A stretch of DNA of 60,000 bases. Source: Lineus longissimus. Lineage: Eukaryota > Nemertea > Pilidiophora > Heteronemertea > Lineidae. The position numbers were made by a program, and so were the translations under genes. The notes below the pieces were generated by a model. The model was not told the origin of the DNA. It saw only the letters and a list, made by a program, of their open reading frames with translations, and ran no database searches. The stretch spans positions 10,549,501-10,609,500 of the forward strand of contig NC_088310.1 in NCBI RefSeq assembly GCF_910592395.1. Reading direction: 5' to 3'. Positions 43,171 through 53,566 of this stretch are shown here, one piece after another; the first letter of the stretch is position 1; each line of letters starts with the position of its first letter.

Positions 43171-43535
43171 TTTCTAGATTGGATGCCCAATGAGAAGCAT
43201 CATTGCCTTCGATGGTCCGCGCAAGACTAAATTATGTATATGTATGGCATTGCTTTTTTTCTAAATTTTGAATTTCAAATCTCTGACTGTCATGAAAACA
43301 TCTCTGGGTATTGTATCATTTGAAATTCAAATTCAAATGTTTTGATTCGCCTAATTAGGGATAACAAACAGGGCATACATTAAAAATGTATGTATATCGC
43401 AGCCAATCATATCACAGCACTTTGTAATTATTATAAAACTGAATTAGGCGCAGGGGTGCTCATTTCTAGAATGGACGCCCAACGAGAAGCATCATTGCCC
43501 TCGACGGTCCACGCAAGTCTAAATTATGTACTGCA
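43013..43535 (+). repeat. Tandem duplication including 5' end of the 43471 gene
   Basis: About 43013-43240 repeats as about 43243-43530: the GAATTTCAAATCTCTGACTG block, GGGATAACAAACAG, and the first about 60 bases of the coding region. In the upstream copy the start codon ATG is TTG (about 43177), so only the downstream copy can start. Confidence 0.75.
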
Positions 43536-44150
43536 CCAGGCATTTTACCCAGACGGCGTGCATTCGCCAAAACACGTGTATGTGTTGGGAGAGGGGGCAT
43601 ACAACGATTACATTCGAGAAGTGCAACAAGATGGTAAAGGCAAACTAGTGTCTCTGGGAAATTTCCTACATCTGGGTGACCTGTTCATTCTGAACAGAAG
43701 TATCGATCCATCAGAAAAGTTCGGACCTTTCACCATGGACGAGATCTTTTTCATGAAACGTTCAAAAGTCAGAACAATAACCCAATGCCTGGAATTTCTT
43801 GATGGTTTTGCCGACTTGGACAAGCTGATTAGGAGCAAAGACTGGAAGCTATATGCAGGTCGTACACCCATTTTGAGCAGCGCTCAACCGAATTTCATGA
43901 AACAATCACTCGAATTGCTTTTTCTACTTACAAACCTGAACTAATTCACTGTAAAGGCATCATAATAGTGCCTGGAACAATTTCAAGGGAAGAATGTGAC
44001 AATAATCATGAAAACAGAATCAAAATTGTACGCAGGGATGGACTTCACATCCCCATGATCAAACTTTTCCCCGAATCCTGTTGGATTCTTCATAGTTGTC
44101 GTACTGCTAGCTATGAGGACTATACTGCATGGCATTTGGCTTTCAAGTAG
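43471..44150 (+). pseudogene. Unrecognised Polinton gene on the plus strand, frameshifted
   Basis: This is the only plus-strand gene of the element. ATG at 43471 (MDAQREASLPST) opens a frame of about 130 sensible residues (YVLGEGAYNDYIREV, LVSLGNFLHLGDLFILN, TMDEIFFMKRSKVR). After the YAGR codons near 43860-43872 this frame becomes repetitive and stops at 43942-43944. The neighbouring frame then stays open to TAG 44148-44150 with protein-like sequence (GIIIVPGTISREEC, HIPMIKLFPESCWILHS). A one-base indel is the simplest reading. AATAAA for it is at 44221-44227 in the right TIR. I do not recognise the family. Confidence 0.6.
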
Positions 44151-44194
44151 CGCATTTTGACATTTTTAAATGCATGTGCACAAATATGTAGTCG

Positions 44195-44564
44195 TTTTCT
44201 TGTACATTTTTAACAGTCTTCAATAAAACAGCAGTCGGTGGGCAAGAATAGGAAGCTTTGACCTATCCCAAACAAAAATTGCTCTTTTTCACCATTTTTG
44301 TTGCTTCTGAGATGATGACGGTTATCTAGACATGTATATTTTTCAAATATCTAGGCCAACGGTTAGCCTACTTTGTTTTCAAACTCAGCTAATCAACAAC
44401 AAAATTCAAATTTCAAATTTTCAAACATCTAGATCAACCGACAGTTGATCTTCTTTACCATAAATCTAGGTCAACCGTCTATTGACCTAGTTTACCATAA
44501 ATCTAGGTCAACCGTCACCTCAGAAAGTAGGTCAAGGTCTTCCTATTCTTGCCCACCTACTACT
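44195..44564 (-). repeat. Polinton right terminal inverted repeat
   Basis: Reverse complement of 22687-23055 with about three differences. It ends CCTACTACT, followed by the duplication CTGGTA. It contains AATAAA (44221-44227) for the plus-strand gene. Confidence 0.95.
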
Positions 44565-44570
44565 CTGGTA

Positions 44571-44578
44571 GTGGAAAT
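44571..44578 (+). pseudogene. HECT-like gene micro-exon 3, right remnant
   Basis: These are eight bases before GTAAGT that complete the 48-nt exon begun at 22647. Without the Polinton the exon would be phase 0-0 like its paralogues. Confidence 0.75.
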
Positions 44579-44914
44579 GTAAGTAAATATTTGATGCCAT
44601 CAAAGCTGGTGCTGTGGGTCCACTTGTTAGGCCCAAGCAGTCATTTGGCGGAGTGAAAACTCAACATTTCCGGGCATTTTTCCAACCAACCATGGACGAC
44701 ATGCAATGACCAGCATCATGACTTCCACCATCATGACTTCCATTGTCACTAATCTGAAACTGCTTGTGGAAGTGTTCATAGACATAAGTTATGAAAGAAC
44801 TGTATCAGTCACCACGCAGTGGGGTAATTTGTCTATGGGGTATACTTGTGCCCAACCTCTATGTGGTTTGATTCCTCTTGTTTAATTGTAATTAATTGTT
44901 TCTTTCTCATTCAG

Positions 44915-44962
44915 GCACCTCAGCCTCGGTCATCAACACCAGCAGCTTCTGGTAGTGGAATT
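44915..44962 (+). CDS. HECT-like gene, micro-exon 4
   Basis: This is a 48-nt phase 0-0 exon (APQPRSSTPAASGSGI) between CTCATTCAG and GTAAGT. It is a near-identical tandem duplicate of micro-exons 2 and 3. Confidence 0.75.
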
Positions 44963-45259
44963 GTAAGTAAATACTAGTATTTTCAACCTTCTGTCCTCTT
45001 GTTCAGCAGAAGCAAATCTTTTGGAGTCCCATGTTATCATGCACTCTTGTGCAGTGATGGACCTCGATGTCAAACTTGACTTGATGGTTGAAGTAGTTAT
45101 GTGATTAGTTTCAGTTGATGTTACCGAAAAAAAACAAGTTTTTGATGTTGCCTACAACACAAAGGAACTTCTCCTTGCTAGTATTATGAGAAAACCACCG
45201 CAACCGACATTCACATATTAAGCATGCAAGTACATGTTTTCCAGCCTACCCCTCGAAAT

Positions 45260-46247
45260 GGTAGTTGATAAAGCTTGGAATCAGTGAAACCTTGGAACCA
45301 GTGATAAACCTTGGAATCAGTCCTAAAAATGCATAAAAACATGAAATAATGCCATTCGAACCTAACGTGGTTACGAATCAACATTTGGAGCTTATTCTTA
45401 CATGATCAGATCGGAATTTTATGGTAATTTAGAAATCTGTCGCATATCCGATTCAATAGTCTATATTTTAAAACAACCCAGTTGTACCTCGCCTCCAGTG
45501 TACAGTACTGATCTCCCAAATATGGGAAGACACGCCCACCACACACCCATAATATGGACCAATAGCGCTCCGCTTATAAATACGCCACCACCACACGGGG
45601 CCTTTTCGATCAGACGAGTTGCCTGGGAAGTTGGGGGCCTGTCATGCATTATGCATGGATAAGGTTGACGACTATGTCTAGGCCTAATTGTCTATGATTG
45701 ACTGATATTTTATAACAAACGATGAATAAAAGAAGCCTAGTCATGTATGTTTATTACCGAAGTTTGCGGATGAAAAATTTCCTTCGCCGTGAGCGATTTC
45801 TTACATCTTCCAGTACGCATCGAGGGATGCAGAGATCTTTGTGACGTCACCAGTTCTAAGCGGGTTTTTTTATTCACGTGTGTTTGTCCTATGATCTCGT
45901 GCATCTAGTACCGAGCATAATACTATATCGTCTATGGAATACAAAACAATCATAAAAACTAATTTTTGCTTCCATTGAAGAGAAATAAAATATTTTAACG
46001 ACCACAGCGCATTGCCAATTGATGACGTCATCCTCCACATTAAAAATGTTGGCTTCTGAACGAACTGGCAAATTGCTATCAATAAAGTCAGCTGGGACGA
46101 GACTGTCAGTTGGGAGGGTATAAATCGTGGAAGGAACGCACCCGATTTCCCGCGCTATTTCCAGAGTGATTCCATGGTTTACATTGAATATTCCAAGGTT
46201 TATCAGTGTTTCCAAGGTTTCACTAATTCCATACTTTATCAACTACC
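45260..46247 (-). mobile_element. Mutator-like non-autonomous element, copy 2 (inverted)
   Basis: 988 bp, in opposite orientation to copies 1 and 3. Its TIRs start GGTAGTTGATAAAG. The 9-bp duplication CCTCGAAAT is at 45251-45259 and 46248-46256. The segment around 45605-45630 differs from the other copies, a small internal replacement or deletion. Confidence 0.88.
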
Positions 46248-46269
46248 CCTCGAAATAGCTCTGTGTCTC

Positions 46270-47277
46270 GGTAGTTGATAAAGTATGGAATTAGTGAAAC
46301 CTTGGAAACACTGATAAACCTTGGAATATTCAATGTAAACCATGGAATCACTGTGCAAATAGCGCGGGAAATTGGGTGCGTTCCTTCCACGATTTATACC
46401 CTCCCAACTGACAGTCTCGTCCCAGCTGACTTTATTGATAGCAATTTGCCAGTTAGTTCAGAAGCCAACATTTTTAATGTGGAGGATGACGTCATCAATT
46501 GGCAATGCGCTGTGGTCGTTAAAATATTTTATTTCTCTTCAATGGAAGCAAAAATTAGTTTTTATGATTGTTTTGTATTCCATAGACGATAAAGTATTAT
46601 GCTCGGTACTAGATGCACGAGATCATAGGACAAACACACACGTGAATAAAAAAACCGCTTAGAACTGGTGACGTCACAAAGATCTCTGCATCCCTCGATG
46701 CGTACTGGAAGATGTAAGAAATCGCTCACGGCGAAGGAAATTTTCATCCGCAAACTTCGGTAATAAACATACATGACTAGGCTTCTTTTATTCATCGTTT
46801 GTTATAAAATATCAGTCAATCATAGACAATTAGGCCTAGACATAGTCGTCAACCTTATCCATGCATAATGCATGACAGGCCCCCAATTTTCTCTGTATCA
46901 CCATGTATGAACAGACCGATCCGTAGTTCAAATAGGCCCCGCGTGGTGGTGGCGTATTTATAAGCGGAGCGCTATTGGTTCATATTATGGGTGTGTGGTG
47001 GGCGTGTCTTCCCATATTTTGGAGATCAGTACTGTACACTGGAGGCGAGGTACAACTGGGTTGTTCTAAAATATAGACTATTGAATCGGATATGCGACAG
47101 ATTTCTAAATTACCATAAAATTCCGATCTGATCATGTAAGAATAAGCTCCAAATGTTGATTCGTAACCACGTGAGGTTCGAATGGCATTATTTCATGTTT
47201 TTATGCATTTTTAGGACTGATTCCAAGGTTTATCACTGGTTCCAAGGTTTCACTGATTCCAAGCTTTATCAACTACC
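46270..47277 (+). mobile_element. Mutator-like non-autonomous element, copy 3
   Basis: 1008 bp, near-identical to copy 1. The 9-bp duplication CTGTGTCTC is at 46261-46269 and 47278-47286. With copy 2, only 22 bp away, it makes a nearly perfect 1-kb head-to-head palindrome. It carries the same promoter-like module and two TGACGTCA-like CRE motifs. Confidence 0.88.
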
Positions 47278-47842
47278 CTGTGTCTCTGCCAAGTCAGCCA
47301 ACCGCTGGTGTTTCTGAAGTGCTGCATGCATCGAATGCATCTACTGTGAGTGTGAGTGTGAGTATTCATTCCAGTCTTTTTAATGTATTGGCATTATTAG
47401 TCATCCTGACATGTATGTCTGTCACAGTTGATGACCCATGATGAAGTGCAGCAAAGGCATCCACTGAAACTCAAGCACATCTTCAGCATTGTGTAAGATA
47501 AGAGATTGTACCCTTTGACACAACACACTCACGTTCTACTGCATTTTACCAGTAGGCCTACTACGATTTGAGCGTAAGAATACCTACTGCCCACTTCAAA
47601 ATTGCTGGCTTTCATTCATTGTGACTGGGCCATTTTTGAAAGGCATTGCAATGGTACAGGGTTGATGATTCTTTTTGATTTTTGGAATTGACACTGATTT
47701 GGCATTGAGAAACATGCTCATTGCCTCGTTTTAATAACCATTATTTGCACACCATCAATGTGCATTACCCGAAAGTCAGGCTTTTGTGTTAACCACTTGG
47801 CCATGAGGCACCTTTATTTCATTTCATCCATCTTTGCTTTAG

Positions 47843-47908
47843 GAGCCTATGTCTATATCTGATGAGGATGAAGATGCTCATGAGAATGCAGTGGTTTTAA
47901 ATAATGAG
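47843..47908 (+). CDS. HECT-like gene, acidic exon
   Basis: This is a 66-nt phase 0-0 exon between GCTTTAG and GTGAGC. It encodes a short acidic stretch (SISDEDEDAHENAVVLNNE). The acidic residues before a V-V-L could serve as a ubiquitin- or SUMO-binding linear motif, but that is only suggestive. Confidence 0.6.
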
Positions 47909-47950
47909 GTGAGCCTTTTTGTATCTGTCTCGCATATCCCTATATACATG

Positions 47951-48107
47951 TAGAGGTTCTTCAGGTGACGTCACAACGTGACTTTTTGACGGCTAGACGG
48001 GCCACCTGCCAATGCATTTTCCTTTACGTTGTGAGCCTGTTGATGGCCAAAATGGCCGTCCAGAACAATTGTTGATGTCATTGTGTGCCGTCAGTGAAGA
48101 ACCTCTA
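47951..48107. mobile_element. 157-bp MITE with TA duplication
   Basis: Termini TAGAGGTTCTTCA and TGAAGAACCTCTA are inverted repeats with TA at both ends, a Tc1/mariner-type MITE. It lies in the intron after the 47843 exon. Confidence 0.7.
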
Positions 48108-48109
48108 TA

Positions 48110-51100
48110 CGGTATGTAATGATGGCTTCAATTTTCTGTGGCATGATGAGATGGGGTAGGAGAAGTGCCAAACTTTTTGGCTCACCACAGGGGAGTGTAT
48201 AATACCAGTGTCCATCGTTTTCATTTCCTATTTCAAAAACAGTTGAGCATTTCTTAACCGCTACAGGGGGATGAACTTGAAACAGCTTATTGCTGCTATA
48301 CAACGAGACCCAGAAGTATTAAGGTAGCAGGAAGGGTTGGGCGTTTGTGGTTTCTGAGTCTGAGGGGGTTGGTGTCTGTTGACTGTGCTTTAAGAGAGAC
48401 TAGGCATGGCGCCAGTCTCTCTTAAAGCACAGTCAACAGGCATTTGGTCTCAGTATTTGGGTTTTGATTGCCATGACTGTACCCCTGTAAAAGTCAGAGG
48501 AGGAGAAGTTTGGAATGATGAAAGCATTGAAGAAGAAGAAATGTTATTATTGAGGAAAGCAAAATTTATTATGAGACTAGAAGGCAGTGTCCTGACTTGA
48601 TTATTTTGAAAATGGCGGTCTGAACACATTAAAAGGTGGAACATGGCATTTTATCGACTTTGAAGCGTTCCGCAGTTAAAGGGAGACTATAGGCAGCAGC
48701 TAGGTAGGCAAGATAAAGTCATACAAATTTGCCAATAGGGGTCAGTCATATCTCTAGGCATGGCGCCAGTCTCTCTTAAAGCACAGTCAACAGGCATTTG
48801 GTCTTAGTATTTGGGTAAGTACAGAATCAAGGCAGCTCAGAGAGCAATGATTGAACGATGGTGTGGACAAGTCCAAGGATACTGCATCAGTCACGACCAA
48901 CTTCTCATCAGAAAGCGTCACCACCAGCATATTCAATGTTCAGTTCCAACCTGTACCAGTCCAATGCACGCCTGTCATGGTCAGCAGTGGTCAGCTTAGC
49001 GCGATATGGAACATTCTTCTGAAACTCAAGCGAGGGAAGTCTGCTCATTAGCCTATCTCGCGCACTGCTCCTTCTTGTCAAACATCGTAGTGAAATCGTG
49101 GTACAGTGGGGCGTCCTCGAGGATTGCAGCTGGTCGGACAGACGTGAGGTGGAATGTGGGCGGCTGCACTTCTTCGTTGATGTGCGATGGCAGATAGCAC
49201 AGTTGTTGCGTTGCATGACAGCTGAAAGTGAATGTGATATCATAGAAGTGAGGCGTTTGCAATGAGACTATAGGTGAAGTAGAAGCAAGGAGTGAAATGG
49301 GCCATCTTCCAGTGACTAATATACAGAGTAAGGGCACTGGGTGTTGTTAGATTCAGCATTGAATGTATTCCTCGTACAAGCGTGAATAGTATGGACATAC
49401 AGTGAGAGGTGAGAGACCCTTATTGACTACTTCTTGTAACTTTATCTTGGATATTATATTAGTATTGAACTTCTAGCCATGGAATAATGAAGAAATTGAG
49501 GTTGTAGGCATGGAATATGAAAAATTATTCAACGGTGAAAGACATTATTCCATGAGGCTTTGCCGTGATCGCAAAGGACGCGACGCGATTGGTTCACATG
49601 CTAATGAGGTATGATAATGATAATTACCTCTATAATGCTACTTGGATAGCGACTGTGTCGTTGATTGCAACAGTGGTCAGGTCTATGTCAATTTGTGCCT
49701 GTAATGTCAATGAAGTATGATGAGGTGATGACGATAGTGCAATTATTAAATATTGGCAAGAGATCATACTACAACATAGGTCTTGTTTTTGACAGATGAC
49801 TGTGCGACATTCCTATTGGGTCTTGTTAGAGTCAGCGCTGCATGTATTCCTTGTACAAACTTGAATAGTTGTGACAGACTTTGAGGGGTGAGAGACCCCT
49901 ATCGGCTACTTCGGCTAACTTTATCTTGCCTACCTAGCTGCTAGCAATAGTGCCCCTTTATCAAGACTGAAACCCACTCTGCGGGGCTAAGAAATTACCT
50001 TTATAATCCTAGTTGGATAACCACTGTGTAGATGATTTGAAGAGTGCTCTGTGGATGTGTGCCTGTAATGTCAATGAAAGTATGATGAGGTGATGACGAT
50101 AGTGGAATGACGAAATATTGGAAAGAGATCTATTCCTAGAAGAACATATGTCCTGTTTTGACTAGGTGGCGCATTTTAGAATCAGCAGTGAGCACTGTGT
50201 GTAACATGGTGGATGGTGGAGGCAGCGGAGATAATAACTGTGTCGAAAGTATTGTTATAGGGCCTTCCCTAGGCCCATGGGGTTAAATTTACAATCCACG
50301 ATTGAAAAGACGTAGTTTGATCGCATTCAACTATAATTCCATTGAACAGTTGTGTTCCTTTAGTCAACCGATGACCTTTTGTTGGGCCATGATCGGGGAT
50401 TGTAAACTGTAAATGTATTATGGACTGGGAGAGGGGGGAAACACAAGTGAAATAGACCAAAACAAGTGATTTTGGGGCTTTGGTTTAGACGCTTGCCCCA
50501 CATGCGCCATGCGGGATTATACGGTTCATCATCATCATGTGAACTTGTTGACATCTACATGATCTAGTGCTGTTATTGGTCATGGTACATGGTAGGCCTA
50601 ATCATCATGGCTATATGTTTCAGGAAAAGCTCGGAGTAAAATGAACTGCCGATGAATAATGATGTTGTTCATGTTTACCATGTTTACTAGTACATAGCCA
50701 TAGGGTATGCACTGGCCAGTGCACTTTCTGCACGTCGTCATGGTCATGTGTGATACCTTGCATAGGCCTATTTTGTTTTTTGAATGCGCATGCTTTTTGG
50801 GCAAAATCACTTGTACCAACACTAATGAATAATGTCTTCTTATCCCTATGACTCCATACACAGTGAGGGCATTGTCCCATTCCCATCAAATGGTAACTTA
50901 TTGTACCGTATTCGGGTGGAAGTTGGGGAGCAGATACCTACCGTTGCACGCCTGTCATAAATCAGCAGTGATGAGCTTAGCGCGATATGGAACATTCTTC
51001 AGAAACTCAAGCGAGGGAAGTCTGCTCATTAGCATATCTCGCGCACTGCTCCTTCTTGTCAAACATCGTAGTGAAATCGTAATGGAAAACGTCTGGCTTT

Positions 51101-51624
51101 GCGCCAGACGTTGAGACTAATAAGTGAAGAACTAATAGGTAAAGAACTTCTACTTGCGCGAGACTGCTCTGATAAAATTATCATTGCAGAGACTACGGTG
51201 ACGTACACATATATTTTTTACAATCAAAAATGCCCTCAAAAGACGACATGGAATGATTATTTTATTGATATTTCCTACTATATACCTTCCAATTATCACT
51301 TTATACAAATAGATCGGCGTTAGGTCGCATGCTTTTCTTTCCTGGTGACACTATAAAGCAAAATAGTTGCAACCCCGTAAATGCGCTATAAGTCCAATAA
51401 TAAGTGACGGTGACCCGTTAAAAATGTTTCGCCAGCTTCGCTTTTTTGCCGCTACGCGGCGCGTTGGGCCCTTGCGTCAAGCCAACATAAATTACCAGTA
51501 GGTTTTTGGCGTCGGGCGTATACATATTGTTGTTGCTCTGCAGTACACTTGTTGAAATAGTTGAATGCAGTCGTGCCCTGACTTGCTTACTTGCTGACTT
51601 CTAGACTAACCTATCACATTTCAG
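48110..51624. other. Long intron region filled with short dispersed repeats
   Basis: No exon is recognised with confidence. It contains three copies of the about 150-bp repeat (about 48670-48750, 49310-49450, 49810-49970). A 135-bp duplicated block is at 48966-49100 and 50946-51080. A tandemly duplicated segment is at about 49690-49800 and 50050-50165. A short hairpin, AACGTCTGG/CCAGACGTT, is at about 51087-51111. Confidence 0.6.
48376..48439. repeat. Perfect 26-bp inverted repeat with 12-bp loop
   Basis: The arm CTGTTGACTGTGCTTTAAGA continues to 48401 and is exactly reversed at 48414-48439. The right arm plus about 25 bp recurs at 48756-48815. Confidence 0.85.
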
Positions 51625-51708
51625 ACACTGCCCGGCACTGATTTGAGTAATCTGCGTGCAATACAAGATTTAGAGTTCTTGCAAAGTCTCTTTTCTGATC
51701 AAAGAAAG
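51625..51708 (+). CDS. HECT-like gene, exon beginning the UBX-type linker
   Basis: This is an 84-nt phase 0-0 exon between CATTTCAG and GTAAGC. It encodes LRAIQDLEFLQSLFSDQRK. The Q-D-x-E-(F/Y)-x-x-S-L-x-x-D pattern resembles the linker preceding the UBX domain in FAF1/UBXD8-type proteins. Confidence 0.7.
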
Positions 51709-52169
51709 GTAAGCATGTACTCCCAGGGTGGCACTCAACCAATAACGGTCAGTACAATTATGTCCAGGTTTTGGCCAGTTAGGCAGTAATTCATGCGTTT
51801 GTGGTGTGTCTGCATGTTCAACCAAAAGGCCCCATTAGTTGAGTCTTTCGCATCAAAAGCCCACCAACTTTCTTTTTGCAATAACCTTTAGCTTAAATAC
51901 ATCATTGGGATTGCTTAACCACCCTCTGTTGCAATAACCTTCACTAAAACGCATCTGTCACACCAACATAGAACATGGAATTGCTAAGATTTTAAAACAA
52001 AAACTGCAGTTTAACGCTGACTGTGAGATCTCTAGAGTGACACCCAGTTTTACCCTAAAATTCTGATCTCTCCAAGCAACTCTGTAATCATCAATCAGTT
52101 ACATACATGTACAAGGGACTATTACTCCACACTGATACATGTACGTGTAACATTTTGTAATATGTTTAG

Positions 52170-52262
52170 GAATCGGAGAGAAGACAAGCACAGTTGAATT
52201 TGAGGATGGCCAGGGCAGAAAGAAGGAGGAGGAGAGCCGCTGCTCAAGAAGAGAGGAGAGAG
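52170..52262 (+). CDS. HECT-like gene, Arg/Glu coiled-coil exon
   Basis: This is a 93-nt phase 0-0 exon between TGTTTAG and GTACAT. It encodes a highly charged helix (MARAERRRRRAAAQEERRE), as found between the UAS and UBX parts of FAF-type proteins. It is probably a coiled coil. Confidence 0.7.
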
Positions 52263-52612
52263 GTACATTGCACACAATTTCTTTTTCTTGTCTGGAGAGC
52301 TAATGTGGTTCAACATTTTCACAAGAGAGAATAACTCTGGTTGTGATTGTCTGCATGTACTTGACTACAATTTTGACACAGAAAATTGCCTTCAGCCTTG
52401 GCACGTGAGGTACAAGGGTTTCTCACAGTGGTTAAACTTTGTGTGGGGTCTTTGATTGTCCCAATTTGAACAGTATGGTAATGTTCCTTTTATCATGCCA
52501 GGTCTCACTCCAATGAAAGATGCACCATATATGTTTGCTCAAGAAGAGTTTGATTTCCTTTATATTGCATAAGTCATTTGCATGTATACTGAGTCCCAGC
52601 CTTCTCTTTTAG

Positions 52613-52726
52613 GTTCAGTTAAGAAAGCTCAAGGACGTTGGTGATGAACCTGAAGAAGGGATATTGATTTCATTTCGTAGCGATCATCCATTGAGGAGAC
52701 GGTTTCAAGTTACTGACAAAGTAATG
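52613..52726 (+). CDS. HECT-like gene, UBX domain part 1
   Basis: This is a 114-nt phase 0-0 exon between CTCTTTTAG and GTGAGT. The D-E-P-E-E-G lead, the strand ILISFRSDHPLRRRF and the following Q-V-T-D-K match the start of a UBX (ubiquitin-regulatory X, beta-grasp) domain, where an Arg-Arg-Arg-Phe step follows the first hairpin. UBX domains bind p97/VCP. Whether this diverged copy does is unknown. Confidence 0.7.
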
Positions 52727-53404
52727 GTGAGTAAAATTTTAAGAGCTACAGGCAAGGAGCACAAAACTGCCCAGCTTGTTTCTAATAATGTCAAGTGCCA
52801 GGACAAAACTTTTGATTCTCCCAACATTCAAAGAGTTCTGCACTGTCTGCATCTGAGATTGAGAATGCATGTTGCAATAACAGGATGGCTGCAACCTGGG
52901 AATTGGCGGTCTTTCTCGCCGTGCTTATTTTTCGATATCTTCCCTTTGTCCCATTTCTCCTATACATTACAAGCTAAGTTCACATTGAAAGGAAGAACTA
53001 CTGTCATTGGTTGAGAAAGGAAATTGACACGGAGGCTCAAATATTGATGCTGCGACACAGCAGTTTTGTGGAAAACAAGATGGATGCCCATGCTTCTCCA
53101 ACTACCCTTGATTCGATTTGAAGCCAACCACTACTTCGCGCAAACTACTTTTATCTTTAGATTGCACAGTTCGCCCCAGCTCACTCGTGCGTGAAAACCT
53201 GGGCCTGCAAATTTAAACACATATCCACCAATCATCTAACTTCCAATATCCACAGAAGTCGTTTCTGAAAATTATCAAATGTGGAACTGGCGGTCATTCT
53301 TCAAAAATGCATATCTTTTGGATACACCCTGTATAGTACTTGCCAAGTTTAAAGTTAAAAATTTGATTTACTACTTGTAAATGTGCTTTTAAATTCGTTT
53401 TCAG

Positions 53405-53566
53405 CTTTTGTTTTATTTTGTTGAGGGATCCAGCTCATCACCGGCTGTTAAGTTATTTCTTGCTGGGAATGAACTTCCATGTTCCCAAGCTAGCCTTTCT
53501 GACGTTGGTATTTCCTCAAATACATCACTGATGGTGGAGGATGTTGCAGCCAACAATGCAGTACCG
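53405..53566 (+). CDS. HECT-like gene, UBX domain part 2
   Basis: This is a 162-nt phase 0-0 exon between GTTTTCAG and GTAAGT. It encodes LLFYFVEGSSSSPAVKLFLA and continues to a T-S-L-M-V-E-D-V strand. That is the second half of a UBX/ubiquitin-like fold (helix, strand, final Leu/Val strand). Confidence 0.7.

Larger units (their letters stand above)
22687..44564. mobile_element. Polinton/Maverick (adintovirus-like) element, 21.9 kb with nested LINE
   Basis: Ends read AGTAGTAGGTGGGCAAG at 22687 and the inverse at 44564, so the element starts AG and ends CT. It is flanked by the perfect 6-bp duplication CTGGTA. TIRs are about 370 bp. Inside are the hallmark genes: protein-primed family B polymerase, retrovirus-like integrase, FtsK/HerA-type ATPase, adenain-like protease, and hexon-like and penton-like capsid proteins, mostly on the minus strand. 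Without the 4.9-kb LINE the element is about 17 kb, within the usual Polinton range. Many genes carry stops or single-base shifts, so it is non-autonomous as read. One plus-strand gene lies at the right end. Confidence 0.97.
21000..44962 (+). repeat. Tandemly duplicated intron-exon unit of the HECT-like gene (interrupted by TEs)
   Basis: The intron plus 48-bp exon unit occurs at about 21000-21291 (diverged), about 22330-22686 and about 44581-44962. The last two are nearly identical over more than 300 bp of intron, including the TTCTTTCTCATTCAG acceptor. The duplication predates the Mutator-like insertion at 21320 and the Polinton at 22687, which now separate the units. Confidence 0.85.
45245..47345 (+). 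pseudogene. HECT-like gene exon split by two Mutator-like elements
   Basis: The acceptor GTTTTCCAG precedes 45245. Three exon pieces (45245-45259, 46257-46269, 47287-47345) are separated by two elements with their 9-bp duplications. Taking out each insertion and one duplication leaves 87 nt in open phase 0, Ser/Pro-rich like the micro-exons before it, ending at a GTGAGT donor. Three GTGAGT copies follow each other (47346, 47352, 47358), so the exon can end at any of three in-frame points. With the insertions present the exon is about 2.1 kb with stops. Confidence 0.65.

Noticed and set aside
48406-48600. Short plus-strand frame with an acidic end, possible extra exon of the HECT-like gene
   Set aside because: It starts in a repeated hairpin, ends in a stop, and has no clear acceptor and donor pair in phase.
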